Translations under genes and position numbers: made by a program
Shown here: piece after piece, positions 17,390-25,523 of the stretch
Layout: each line of letters begins with the position of its first letter
Position numbering within the stretch: the stretch's first letter is position 1
Notes under the pieces: generated by a model
Database searches by the model: none
What the model saw: only the letters and a program-made list of their open reading frames with translations
Told to the model about the DNA's origin: nothing
Source of the DNA: Caenimonas soli
GTDB lineage: Bacteria; Pseudomonadota; Gammaproteobacteria; Burkholderiales; Burkholderiaceae_C
Direction: 5' to 3'
DNA: 64,000 nucleotides
Assembly: GCF_013155545.1 (NCBI RefSeq)
Contig: NZ_JABJVV010000005.1
Location: forward strand, 1 to 64,000

Positions 17390-18546
17390 AGATTCAGTTG
17401 CCTTGCAGCCAGGTCCTTCATGATCTCCTCGGCGCCGCCGCCGATCATCATGACCTTGACCTCGCGGTAGATGCGCTCGCTCTTCGTGCCGCGCATGAAA
17501 CCCATGCCGCCCAGGATCTGCACCGCCTGGTCGGCGCAGAACTGCATGGTCTGGGTCGAGTGATTCTTCAGCATGCAAACCTGGGCAACGCAATGGGGGT
17601 CAGATTCCAATTTTCCCTCGTCGGCCAGCACGGTGACGGCATCCAGCCAGGCCCGGGTGGACGCGATGCGCATCTGCATGTCCACCAGCTTGTGGCGTAT
17701 CACCTGTTTCTCCACCAGGGCGCTGCCGAACGTCCTGCGCTGGCGCGACCAGTCCAGGGCTTCGTCGAAGCAGGCCTGGGCGAAACCCAGCGCCATCGCC
17801 GACATGCCCAGGCGCTCGCCATTGAAGTTGCTCATGATGATCTTGAAGCCGCCGCCCTCCTCGCCCAGGAGATAGCGCACGGGGACGCGGACCCGGTCCA
17901 TGCGCAGGTGCGCGGTGTCGGAGCACCACCAGCCCATCTTGTCGAGCTTGCTGCGCGATAGGCCTGGCGCGTCGCCCGGCACCAGGATCATCGAGATGCC
18001 GCCGGCGCCTTTGCTTCCTGCCTCGCCGGTGCGGACCGCCATCGTGATCCAGTCGGCGCGCATGCCGGAGGTGATGAACACTTTCTCGCCGTCGATGACC
18101 CATTCGTCGCCTTCGCGCCGGGCCGTGGTGCGCAAGCCCGCCACGTCGGAGCCGGCGCCCGGCTCGGTGATGGCGAGCGCAGCGATCTTGTCGCCGCGCA
18201 ACACCGCCGGAATCACTTCCTGCTGTAGCTCCGGCGTGCCATGCCGCAGCAGCGGCGGCAGGCCGATGTTCAGCGAGAACAGGCTGGCCATCAGTCCGCC
18301 GCTGCCGCTGTGGTGCGCCATGGTGGCGGAGACGGCGTTGCGCAGCGCGAAGGGAGCGGGCGTGCCGCCCAACGCTTCGGGGTAGCCCAGGCCCAGAAGG
18401 CCGAGCGCCGCAGCCTCGCGATACAGCTCGCGCGGGAACTCTCCTGCCTCGTCCCAGGCAGCCACATTCGGTGCGATGCGTTCCAGCGTGAAGCGCCGGA
18501 CCGTATCGGCCAGCGCCTCCACATCCTGCTTCAGATCGGCGTTCAT
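17386..18546 (-). CDS. acyl-CoA dehydrogenase (second of operon)
   Basis: This 386-residue flavoenzyme oxidises an acyl-CoA to the 2-enoyl-CoA. ALAITEPGAGSDVAGL is the FAD/substrate loop and GEKVFITSGMRAD the middle domain. The C-terminal catalytic region reads VMMIGGGAEEIM rather than YEGT, so the usual C-terminal Glu base is absent, as in isovaleryl- and long-chain-type dehydrogenases where the base comes from an earlier helix. It overlaps both neighbours by ATGA, so expression is tightly coupled to the carboxylase. Confidence 0.88.
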   Translation of the reverse strand: MNADLKQDVEALADTVRRFTLERIAPNVAAWDEAGEFPRELYREAAALGLLGLGYPEALGGTPAPFALRNAVSATMAHHSGSGGLMASLFSLNIGLPPLLRHGTPELQQEVIPAVLRGDKIAALAITEPGAGSDVAGLRTTARREGDEWVIDGEKVFITSGMRADWITMAVRTGEAGSKGAGGISMILVPGDAPGLSRSKLDKMGWWCSDTAHLRMDRVRVPVRYLLGEEGGGFKIIMSNFNGERLGMSAMALGFAQACFDEALDWSRQRRTFGSALVEKQVIRHKLVDMQMRIASTRAWLDAVTVLADEGKLESDPHCVAQVCMLKNHSTQTMQFCADQAVQILGGMGFMRGTKSERIYREVKVMMIGGGAEEIMKDLAARQLNL

Positions 18547-20447
18547 GCCGCAGCCTCGAAAGTCACCAGCACCTGGGACGTAGCCGCCTGCTGGCCCTGT
18601 TCCACGTGCACCGCCTTCACCACCCCGTCGCGCGAGGCGGCCAGCACATGCTCCAGCTTCATCGACTCCAGGACCAACAGCGTGTCGCCCCGCACCACGG
18701 TGCTGCCGGGCTGAGCCTTGATCGCGATCACCTTGCCGTTGAACGGCGCACGCAGTTCATTCGCGCCGGCTGCACCGCCTGCGTTGGCGGCGGGCTGGAA
18801 AGAGACATCCTCCACCACGAGATCGAGTGGTCCGGCCTGCACATGCCAGGCGCCGTCGTCCATGCGAACGCGGGCGCCGGCGGGCGGCTTGATCAGTTGC
18901 GTCTGGCCGCCCTGCTCCACGTCCAGCGTGCCGTCGGCTTGTTCGCGCACTTGCAGCGCCAGCACGCGCCCGCGATGCAGCAGCCGCAATGGCCGCGGGA
19001 ACGGGGCAGGCAGCCCGGTGCCGCGTTCGCCCAGGCCAGCGTAGATCGCCGCCAGTGCCGCCGGCACCAGTGCAAGCTGCTCTTCCCGCACCAGGGCTTC
19101 GCGCAGTTCATCGGCGCCCTGGTCCAGGAAGGGGATCAGTGCGGCGCCCTCCCGGAATCGGGGATGCCGCAAACAGGCCGCGAGAAAGCGCCGGTTGGTC
19201 GGCAGCCCCAGCAACTGCGTGCGATCGAGCGCCGCAGCCAGCTGGTCGATCGCCTGCGCGCGAGTCGGCGCGTGCGCTATCAGCTTGCCGAGCATGGAGT
19301 CGTAGTGCGGCGGCACCTCGAGTCCTTCGAAAAGCGCATGGTCGAAGCGCACGTCGCCCGGTTCGCGGAAATGCCCCACCGTGCCCGCATGCGGCGTGAA
19401 GTGCTCATCCTCCGCACACAGGCGCACCTCGATCGCATGACCCTGGAACCGCACCTGCTCCTGCGCCAACGGCAGGGGCTCACCCTGCGCCACCCGCATT
19501 TGCCACTCGACCAGGTCCAGACCGGTCACGGCCTCGGTGACCGGATGCTCGACCTGCAGGCGGGTGTTCATTTCCATCAAGTAGAACTGGCCTGCTTCCA
19601 GCAGGAACTCCACCGTGCCCGCGCCGACGTAGCCCGCCGCCTGCGCAAGCTCCACCGCACAGCGGCCCATGCGCTCGCGCAAGGCCGCATCGACTGCCGG
19701 GCTGGGCGTTTCCTCGATGATTTTCTGGTGGCGCCGCTGCACCGAGCAATCGCGCTCGCCCAGGTGGATGCAATGGCCGTGCGTGTCGGCGAACACCTGC
19801 ACTTCCACATGGCGTGGTTCGAGCAAGGCTCGCTCCAGCAGCAATTCGCCGGAGCCGAAAGCCGATTGCGCCTCCGAGCGGGCGCCTTGCACGGCCGCCT
19901 GCAGCTGGCCGGCCTGGGTCACCAGCCGCATCCCGCGCCCGCCACCACCGGCAGCGGCCTTGACCATCACCGGAAATCCGACGCGCTGCGCCTCGGCGGC
20001 GAAGCGCGCATCGGACTGGTCTTCGCCCTGATAGCCCGGCAGGCAGGGCACGCCGCGCGCCTGGGCGATCTGCTTGGCCGACGACTTGCTGCCCAGCGCG
20101 CGGATGGCCTGCGGCGGCGGTCCCACCCACACCAGTCCGGCGTCGATGACGGCCTGGGCGAAGTCGGCGTTCTCGCTCAGGAAGCCATAGCCCGGATGCA
20201 CGGCATCCGCGCCGGTGGCGCGGGCCGCGGCGATCAGCTTGTCGACACGCAGATAGGAGTCCGTCGAAGCATTGCCGCCAAGCGCATAGGCCGTGGTGGC
20301 CTCAGTCACGTGCAGCGCGCGGGCGTCGGCATCGGAATAGACCGCGACGGTCTGCATGCCCATGCGGTGCGCCGTGCTGATCACCCGGCGGGCGATCTCG
20401 CTGCGATTGGCGATGAGGAGGCGGCGGATCTTCACTGCCGCGTTCAC
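18543..20447 (-). CDS. acyl-CoA carboxylase alpha subunit (biotin carboxylase + BCCP)
   Basis: This protein of about 634 residues biotinylates itself and carboxylates biotin. The biotin carboxylase domain (about 5-450) shows KAAAGGGGRGMR (ATP loop), RDCSVQRRHQK and MNTRLQVEHPVTE. A linker domain follows, then a biotinyl domain with VLESMKLEHVL containing the biotinyl Lys. The layout matches methylcrotonyl-, geranyl- and related acyl-CoA carboxylase alpha chains. GTG 20447 is chosen because it overlaps the upstream TGA; a second GTG at 20435 is closer to the conserved KIRRLLIANR. It pairs with the beta subunit at 21731. Confidence 0.9.
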   Translation of the reverse strand: MNAAVKIRRLLIANRSEIARRVISTAHRMGMQTVAVYSDADARALHVTEATTAYALGGNASTDSYLRVDKLIAAARATGADAVHPGYGFLSENADFAQAVIDAGLVWVGPPPQAIRALGSKSSAKQIAQARGVPCLPGYQGEDQSDARFAAEAQRVGFPVMVKAAAGGGGRGMRLVTQAGQLQAAVQGARSEAQSAFGSGELLLERALLEPRHVEVQVFADTHGHCIHLGERDCSVQRRHQKIIEETPSPAVDAALRERMGRCAVELAQAAGYVGAGTVEFLLEAGQFYLMEMNTRLQVEHPVTEAVTGLDLVEWQMRVAQGEPLPLAQEQVRFQGHAIEVRLCAEDEHFTPHAGTVGHFREPGDVRFDHALFEGLEVPPHYDSMLGKLIAHAPTRAQAIDQLAAALDRTQLLGLPTNRRFLAACLRHPRFREGAALIPFLDQGADELREALVREEQLALVPAALAAIYAGLGERGTGLPAPFPRPLRLLHRGRVLALQVREQADGTLDVEQGGQTQLIKPPAGARVRMDDGAWHVQAGPLDLVVEDVSFQPAANAGGAAGANELRAPFNGKVIAIKAQPGSTVVRGDTLLVLESMKLEHVLAASRDGVVKAVHVEQGQQAATSQVLVTFEAAA

Positions 20448-21625
20448 GACGACTGCGGCCGCTTGGCGATGCCCATGATCTTGGCCAGGATGCCCAGCAT
20501 CACTTCGTCGGCGCCGCCGCCGATGGAGCCCAGGCGGCCATCGCGGTACATGCGCGAGACCTTGTTCTCCCAAGTGAAACCCATGCCGCCCCAGAACTGC
20601 AGGCAGGCGTCCGGCACGATGCGGTTCAGGCGCCCGGCCTTGAGCTTGGCCATCGAGGCCAGCTCCAGCACGTCCTGGCCGCTCACATAGAGCTCACCGG
20701 CGCGGTAGGTGAGCGCGCGCAGGCATTCCACTTCCGTCTTGAGCTCCGCCAGCTTGAACTGCACCCATTGCTGGTCGGCCAGCGATGCGCCGAACAGCTT
20801 GCGCTCCTGCGCCCAGTCGATGGTCCACTGGATGCAGTTGGTGAGCGACTGCAGGCAACTGGCGGCCGCCCACAACCGCTCCTCCTGGAACTGCTGCATC
20901 TGGTAGATGAACCCCTGGCCTTCTTCGCCGATGCGGTAGCGCTGCGGCACGCGCACCTCGTCGAAGTAGATCAAGCCCGTATCGGAGGAGTTCATGCCGA
21001 TCTTCTTGATCTTCTGCGCCACCTCGATGCCCTTGGTGAGCTTGCCGTTGGGGCCGTCGCGCATCGGCACGATGACCAGCGACTTGTTCTTATGAATGGG
21101 CCCTTCGCCGGTGTTGACCAGCATGCACATCCAGTCGGCCTGCAGGCTGTTGGTGATCCACATCTTCTGGCCGGTGATGATGTAGTCGTCGCCGTCCTTC
21201 ACCGCCCGGCTCTTGATGGCGGCCACATCGCTGCCCGCGCCGGGCTCGCTGACGCCGATGCAGGCGACCATGTCGCCGGCGATGGCGGGCGCCAGGAACT
21301 GGCGGCGCAGCTCGTCGCTGCCGAAGCGCGCCAGCGCCGGTGTCGCCATGTCGGTCTGCACGCCGATGGCCATGGGCACGCCGCCGCATTCGATGTGACC
21401 CAGCGCCTCGGCCATGGCCATGGCATAGGAATAGTCCAGCCCCGCCCCGCCGTATTCCTCCGGCTTGGTAAGGCCCAGCAGGCCCAGCTGGCCCAAGCGC
21501 TTGAACACCTGATGCGCGGGAAAGATTTCGGCGGCCTCCCATTCATCGACATGGGGATTGATCTCCTCGTCGATGAAGCGCTTGAGGGTTTTCTGGATCT
21601 CGAGGTGCTCGTGGGTGAATTGCAT
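20444..21625 (-). CDS. acyl-CoA dehydrogenase (first of operon)
   Basis: This 393-residue flavoenzyme contains the ACIGVSEPGAGSDVAAI and GQKMWITNSLQADWM loops. The C-terminal region is GSIGGGADEVM, again lacking the YEGT glutamate. It resembles isovaleryl-CoA or citronellyl-CoA (AtuD-type) dehydrogenases, which feed a methyl-branched enoyl-CoA to the carboxylase encoded on both sides. It lies downstream of a palindromic repeat in the only non-overlapping gap of the operon. Confidence 0.88.
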   Translation of the reverse strand: MQFTHEHLEIQKTLKRFIDEEINPHVDEWEAAEIFPAHQVFKRLGQLGLLGLTKPEEYGGAGLDYSYAMAMAEALGHIECGGVPMAIGVQTDMATPALARFGSDELRRQFLAPAIAGDMVACIGVSEPGAGSDVAAIKSRAVKDGDDYIITGQKMWITNSLQADWMCMLVNTGEGPIHKNKSLVIVPMRDGPNGKLTKGIEVAQKIKKIGMNSSDTGLIYFDEVRVPQRYRIGEEGQGFIYQMQQFQEERLWAAASCLQSLTNCIQWTIDWAQERKLFGASLADQQWVQFKLAELKTEVECLRALTYRAGELYVSGQDVLELASMAKLKAGRLNRIVPDACLQFWGGMGFTWENKVSRMYRDGRLGSIGGGADEVMLGILAKIMGIAKRPQSS

Positions 21626-21645
21626 TTCTTGTCTCCTGTTTCTTC

Positions 21646-21717
21646 TGTCATCCCGGACTTGATCCGGGATCCACCTGGGCGCGCCAACGTGGATTGCGGG
21701 TCAAGCCCGCAATGACA
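21646..21717. repeat. complete composite palindromic repeat, intergenic copy
   Basis: The 72-bp element runs from TGTCAT to ATGACA. It has two inner palindromes (CCCGGACTTGATCCGGG and GCGGGTCAAGCCCGC) around a central GGGCGCGCC. It is the same element, in opposite orientation, as the copy inside the neighbouring carboxylase beta gene. Confidence 0.8.
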
Positions 21718-21730
21718 AGTCCGGGTTCTT

Positions 21731-23380
21731 CTACATCCGCGCGACTCCAAACTGCATCGGCCGCAGCTGCCTTTGCTCCGCCTGCGCGCAGATATCGAGG
21801 CACTGCGCCAGCACCGCGCGGGTATCGCGCGGATCGATCACGCCGTCGTCGAGCAGCAGGCCGGACGTGTAGAAAGCGTCGGCCTGGGCTTCGAACATCG
21901 CGACGATCTTGTCGAACTGGACCTTGGACTGGGCGGGATCCGCCGCTATGCCTTTGCGGGCCAAACCGGCCTCGGTGACGATCTGCATGGTGCGGGCGGC
22001 CTGCTCGCCGCCCATCACCGCCGTCTTGGCGCTGGGCCAGCTGAAAAGGAACCGGGGGGCATAGCCGCGGCCGCACATTCCGTAGTTGCCCGCGCCGAAG
22101 GAAGCGCCGCACTGGATGGTGATCTGCGGCACCGTGGCGTTGGTCACGGACTGGATCATCTTGCTGCCGTGCTTGATCATCCCGCCCTGCTCGCTGTCCT
22201 TGCCCACCATGTAGCCGGTGGTGTTCTGCAGATAGATGATCGGATGGCCCAGCTGGCACATCAGCTGGATGAAATGCGTGGCCTTGTTGGCGCCGGCCAC
22301 ATCGATGGGCCCGTTGTTCGTGATGATGCCGATGCTGTGTCCGTCGATGCTGGCCTGCACGCACACCGTGGCGGGGCCGTACAGCGACTTGAACTCCAGC
22401 AGGTCTGAGTCGTCGACGATGCGGGCAATGATCTCGCGCATGTCCACCGGCTCGCGCAGATTGGAGGGCACCAGGCCCAGTAGTTCCTCGGCGTCGAAGC
22501 GTGGATGGCTGTCATTGCGGGCCTGACCCGCAATCCATGTAGGCGCGCCACCATGGATCCCGGATCGAGTCCGGGATGACAGCCGGCCTACGACCTCCCG
22601 GGCGATGCCCAGCGCATGCCTATCGTCTTCCGCCAGGTACTCGCCCAACCCGGAAACGGCGGTGTGCATCTCGGCGCCGCCCAGTTCTTCCTCGGTCGCC
22701 ACCTCGCCGGTTGCCGCCATCAGCAAGGGCGGCCCCGCCAGGAAGGCGCGGGAGCGCTTGCGCACCATCACCACGACGTCGCTCAATCCCGGCATATAGG
22801 CCCCGCCCGCCGTGCCCGAGCCGTGCTGCACTGTGATGACGGGGATGCCCGCCGCCGACAGCCGCGCCAGGTTGCGAAACAACGCGCCGCCGTGCACGAA
22901 GCCTTCCACCCGATAGCGCATCAGGTTGGCCCCGGCGCTTTCCACCAGGTGGATGAACGGCAGCTTGTTCTCCAATGCCAGTTCCTGCACCCGCAGGATC
23001 TTGTCGAGCCCCATCGGCTGGATCGCCCCGGCATCGATGCCCGAATCGCTGGCCACCACCATGCAGCGCACGCCGCTGACAAAGCCGATCCCGGCGACGA
23101 TGCCGCCGCCCGGCACCGAGGCGGCCGGGTCCTTGACGTCCTGCAGATAGCCGGCCAGGGAGCACAGCGGCAGATACGGCATTCCCGCGTCGAGCAGCAG
23201 GGCGACGCGCTCACGCGGGAGCAGCTGGCCGCGCTTGTCGAAGACGGGCTTGGACCTGGCCGAAGAAGCGGCCGCTCGTTCCTGCAGCCCGTGCAGTTGG
23301 GCGATGCGCGCCAGCATGGCTTCGCGCCGCTGCTGTGCCACGGCCCCCTGTGCGTTCCAGGAAGAAGCGAACACCGTCAT
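21731..23380 (-). CDS. acyl-CoA carboxylase beta subunit (carboxyltransferase) with inserted repeat peptide
   Basis: This 549-residue carboxyltransferase moves CO2 from biotin to a branched enoyl-CoA. The N-terminal half has SGTAGGAYMPGLSD and ATGEVATEEELGGAEMH. The C-terminal half has NNGPIDVAGANKATHFIQL and IQCGASFGAGNYGMCGR. The QHGSGTAGGAYMPGLSD wording is closer to geranyl-CoA carboxylase-type beta chains (AtuC) than to typical MccB, but I cannot prove the substrate. Between GIAREVVGRL and HPRFDAEELLG there is an extra segment of about 26 residues translated from a palindromic DNA repeat (22507-22584). It is in frame and apparently tolerated. The gene overlaps the SDR upstream by ATGA. 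Confidence 0.88.
   Translation of the reverse strand: MTVFASSWNAQGAVAQQRREAMLARIAQLHGLQERAAASSARSKPVFDKRGQLLPRERVALLLDAGMPYLPLCSLAGYLQDVKDPAASVPGGGIVAGIGFVSGVRCMVVASDSGIDAGAIQPMGLDKILRVQELALENKLPFIHLVESAGANLMRYRVEGFVHGGALFRNLARLSAAGIPVITVQHGSGTAGGAYMPGLSDVVVMVRKRSRAFLAGPPLLMAATGEVATEEELGGAEMHTAVSGLGEYLAEDDRHALGIAREVVGRLSSRTRSGIHGGAPTWIAGQARNDSHPRFDAEELLGLVPSNLREPVDMREIIARIVDDSDLLEFKSLYGPATVCVQASIDGHSIGIITNNGPIDVAGANKATHFIQLMCQLGHPIIYLQNTTGYMVGKDSEQGGMIKHGSKMIQSVTNATVPQITIQCGASFGAGNYGMCGRGYAPRFLFSWPSAKTAVMGGEQAARTMQIVTEAGLARKGIAADPAQSKVQFDKIVAMFEAQADAFYTSGLLLDDGVIDPRDTRAVLAQCLDICAQAEQRQLRPMQFGVARM
22507..22584. repeat. palindromic repeat inserted in frame in a coding sequence
   Basis: The element has outer arms GGCTGTCAT / ATGACAGCC, inner palindromes GCGGGCCTGACCCGC and CCCGGATCGAGTCCGGG, and central GGCGCGCC. 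It is 78 bp including the outer arms, a multiple of three, and is read through without a stop as ...RTRSGIHGGAPTWIAGQARND.... Confidence 0.85.
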
Positions 23381-24267
23381 GACTGGAAGACCTTCGGCAC
23401 CACGGCGCGGTGAAAGCCCTCGAACGGCTTCACGGCATTGCGCTGCTGCGCCTCTTCGCCCGGCATCTGCATGGGCCAGCCCATGCGCACCTGCGGGCGC
23501 GCGCCGTCGACGCGGAGCACGTCGCCGCTGATGAATGAAGCCGCCGGGCTGAGCAGGAACACCACGGCAGCCGAGGTTTCCGCTTCCGTACCGAAGCGGC
23601 CCAGCGGCACGGTATTGCGCATCTCGCGCAGCATGGGCCCCGCTTCCGGGGGGTAATGGTCCATGCCGCTGGAGGCGATGTAGCCGGGCGCGACCGCATT
23701 CACGCGAACACCGCTACGGGCCCACTCGGCCGCCGCGGTTTCGGTGAAGCTCACCATGCCGGCCCGCGCCGCGCCGCTGTGGGCCATGTTCGGCATGGAA
23801 CCCCACATGTCGGCCACGATGTTGACGATGGCGCCGCCGTGCTGCTGCATGGATTGCAGGTAGCACTCACGCGCCATCAGGAAGCCGCCGGTGAGGTTGG
23901 TGTTGATCACCGCCTCCCAGCCCTTGGCGCTGATGTTTTCCAGGGGGGTGATGTACTGGCCGCCGGCATTGTTGACCAGCGCGTCGATGCGGCCGTGCAC
24001 CGCGATCATGGCCTGCACCGTGTTTTTCACCCCCTCCTCGTCGCGGATGTCGCAGGCGTGGAAGCTGGCGCGCCCGCCATCGGCCACGATCTCGCCGGCC
24101 GTCTCGTGCAGCTTCTCCAGCCGTCGGCCAATGAGCACCGCGTGTGCGCCCAGCGCCGCGAGTTCATGGGCGATGCAGCGGCCGATACCCGAGCCGCCGC
24201 CGGTGACGACAACGACCTTGCCGGCGAAGAGACCGGGCGCGAAGACAGAACGATAATGGGCGCTCAA
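23377..24267 (-). CDS. SDR oxidoreductase, enoyl/dienoyl-CoA reductase-like
   Basis: This 296-residue Rossmann protein has cofactor motif VTGGGSGIGR and the NNAGGQY element. In place of the YxxxK catalytic pair it reads AHSGAARAGM, the noncanonical motif of peroxisomal enoyl-CoA reductase and 2,4-dienoyl-CoA reductase SDRs. A CoA-ester reductase role is therefore more likely than an alcohol dehydrogenase. It overlaps both the TetR gene and the carboxylase beta gene by ATGA. A reductase of this type would suit catabolism of unsaturated, terpenoid-like acyl-CoAs. Confidence 0.85.
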   Translation of the reverse strand: MSAHYRSVFAPGLFAGKVVVVTGGGSGIGRCIAHELAALGAHAVLIGRRLEKLHETAGEIVADGGRASFHACDIRDEEGVKNTVQAMIAVHGRIDALVNNAGGQYITPLENISAKGWEAVINTNLTGGFLMARECYLQSMQQHGGAIVNIVADMWGSMPNMAHSGAARAGMVSFTETAAAEWARSGVRVNAVAPGYIASSGMDHYPPEAGPMLREMRNTVPLGRFGTEAETSAAVVFLLSPAASFISGDVLRVDGARPQVRMGWPMQMPGEEAQQRNAVKPFEGFHRAVVPKVFQS

Positions 24268-24920
24268 GTTATTTCCCCAATGAAAAGTTTCATGGCCGCG
24301 TCGGCGAGTTCATCCAGCGACGCCCCCTTGCGCCGGTCGTACCACTGGGCCGACCAGTTGAGGGCGCCGAACATCAAGAGGCGCGCCAGTTTCACGTCGG
24401 CCCGCAGCTGGCCCGATGCATGCAACGCGTCCAGCACCGGACTCCACGGGGCCTCGTACTCGCTTTGCAGTTCGGCCAGGGTTGCGCGCTGGCGAGGCGT
24501 GATCGACCGCGCCTCGTACAACATCACCGGAATGAAGTCGCTGCCCGGCCCGAGCAAGATGTCGAAGTGGTTGCGGATCAGGGTTCGCAGTTGGGCGGCG
24601 GCATCGGGGGTGGCCTGCGCGGCACGCTGCAGCGCCTGCTGCTGCCGCTCGATGGCCGAGCGCATGCCCTCTTCCATCACGGCGTACAGCAGCGCGCCCT
24701 TGCTCTTGAAGTGATAGAACGGCGAGCCGCTTTGCATGCCCACCGCCGCCGCGATGTCGCGGGTGCTGGTGGCATCGAAGCCCTTGCGCCGGAACAGCTT
24801 GGCGGCCGATCGCAGCAACTCGACGCGGCGGTTGCCGTCGTCCCTGTCCTCCACGGTCTTGCGCGGACGCCCGCGTGGGCGCTTGACGCTATCGACGGGA
24901 CGTGCGGCGGATATCTCCAT
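24264..24920 (-). CDS. TetR/AcrR regulator of the carboxylase operon
   Basis: This 218-residue regulator has an N-terminal HTH (about 35-75: LFRRKGFDATSTRDIAAAVG, then SGSPFYHF). It is the first gene of the operon and overlaps the SDR by ATGA, so it is co-transcribed and probably represses its own operon, as AtuR does in terpene loci. ATG 24920 is preferred over an upstream TTG. The ligand is likely to be a pathway acyl-CoA, by inference. Confidence 0.85.
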   Translation of the reverse strand: MEISAARPVDSVKRPRGRPRKTVEDRDDGNRRVELLRSAAKLFRRKGFDATSTRDIAAAVGMQSGSPFYHFKSKGALLYAVMEEGMRSAIERQQQALQRAAQATPDAAAQLRTLIRNHFDILLGPGSDFIPVMLYEARSITPRQRATLAELQSEYEAPWSPVLDALHASGQLRADVKLARLLMFGALNWSAQWYDRRKGASLDELADAAMKLFIGEIT

Positions 24921-24994
24921 GGGACCGGACCATAGCAAAGTCCGGTATTTTTAGCAAGCGGCCGCTTGGTGAAAATAGCGGCCGGTCGCGGGCT

Positions 24995-25351
24995 CTATTG
25001 CTGCGAGGAAATCTCCGCGCATTTGCGGCCCATCGCCTCGACGGCGGCGCGGTGCCGCTGGCGCAGCCGCTTCATCTCGAAGGTGGCGTCCGGCGAAGGC
25101 CTGATCTGCGCGTTCCACACCGAATGCACCATGTCCACGTGGCCCATCAGTACATCGGCCATCTCCTCGGACAGCTGGGGCAGCGCTCCCTTCATCATCC
25201 GGATGTCGTGAAGTTCAGCAGCGACAGTCTGGTAGCAATGCCTGTCCATCCATGACTCGACCATCTCATCGAAGTCGCTTTGGTATCGCTCAAGCGCCTG
25301 CGAGAGCTGTGAAGCAACGGTGCGGATGGCCGGCAGCGAAGAGGCTGACAT
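24995..25351 (-). CDS. hypothetical helical protein
   Basis: This 118-residue soluble protein is predicted to be mostly helical, with LSQALERYQSDFDEMVESWM and LSEEMADVLMGHVDMVHSVW. I recognise no family. It starts with ATG 25351 after a GGGGG-containing leader, uses chromosomal codon preferences, and points the same way as the tetR gene 75 bases away. It could be read from the same promoter as that operon. Confidence 0.5.
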   Translation of the reverse strand: MSASSLPAIRTVASQLSQALERYQSDFDEMVESWMDRHCYQTVAAELHDIRMMKGALPQLSEEMADVLMGHVDMVHSVWNAQIRPSPDATFEMKRLRQRHRAAVEAMGRKCAEISSQQ

Positions 25352-25523
25352 GTAAACCCCCAGGGGTAGATGTCTCGAAGTTTACGGACAGATACCCCGC
25401 GTATCCCCCTCAGCAATTAGCTGTTACCACGGCCGGGCAATAAACGCGCCAAAGCGCGGCAGGCCGGCTTGACACAGAATGGAGGGTTGCCGGACCCAGA
25501 TCCAGACCCCAGAGGAACTCCCC

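Noticed and set aside
18606..20690. 694-residue plus-strand reading frame opposite the carboxylase alpha gene
   Set aside because: Low-complexity His/Arg/Gln composition and complete overlap with a strongly supported biotin carboxylase; a shadow frame.
25352..25523. Riboswitch or small RNA upstream of the aldehyde dehydrogenase gene
   Set aside because: Short GC-rich inverted repeats are present but I could not match a known riboswitch core or a terminator.
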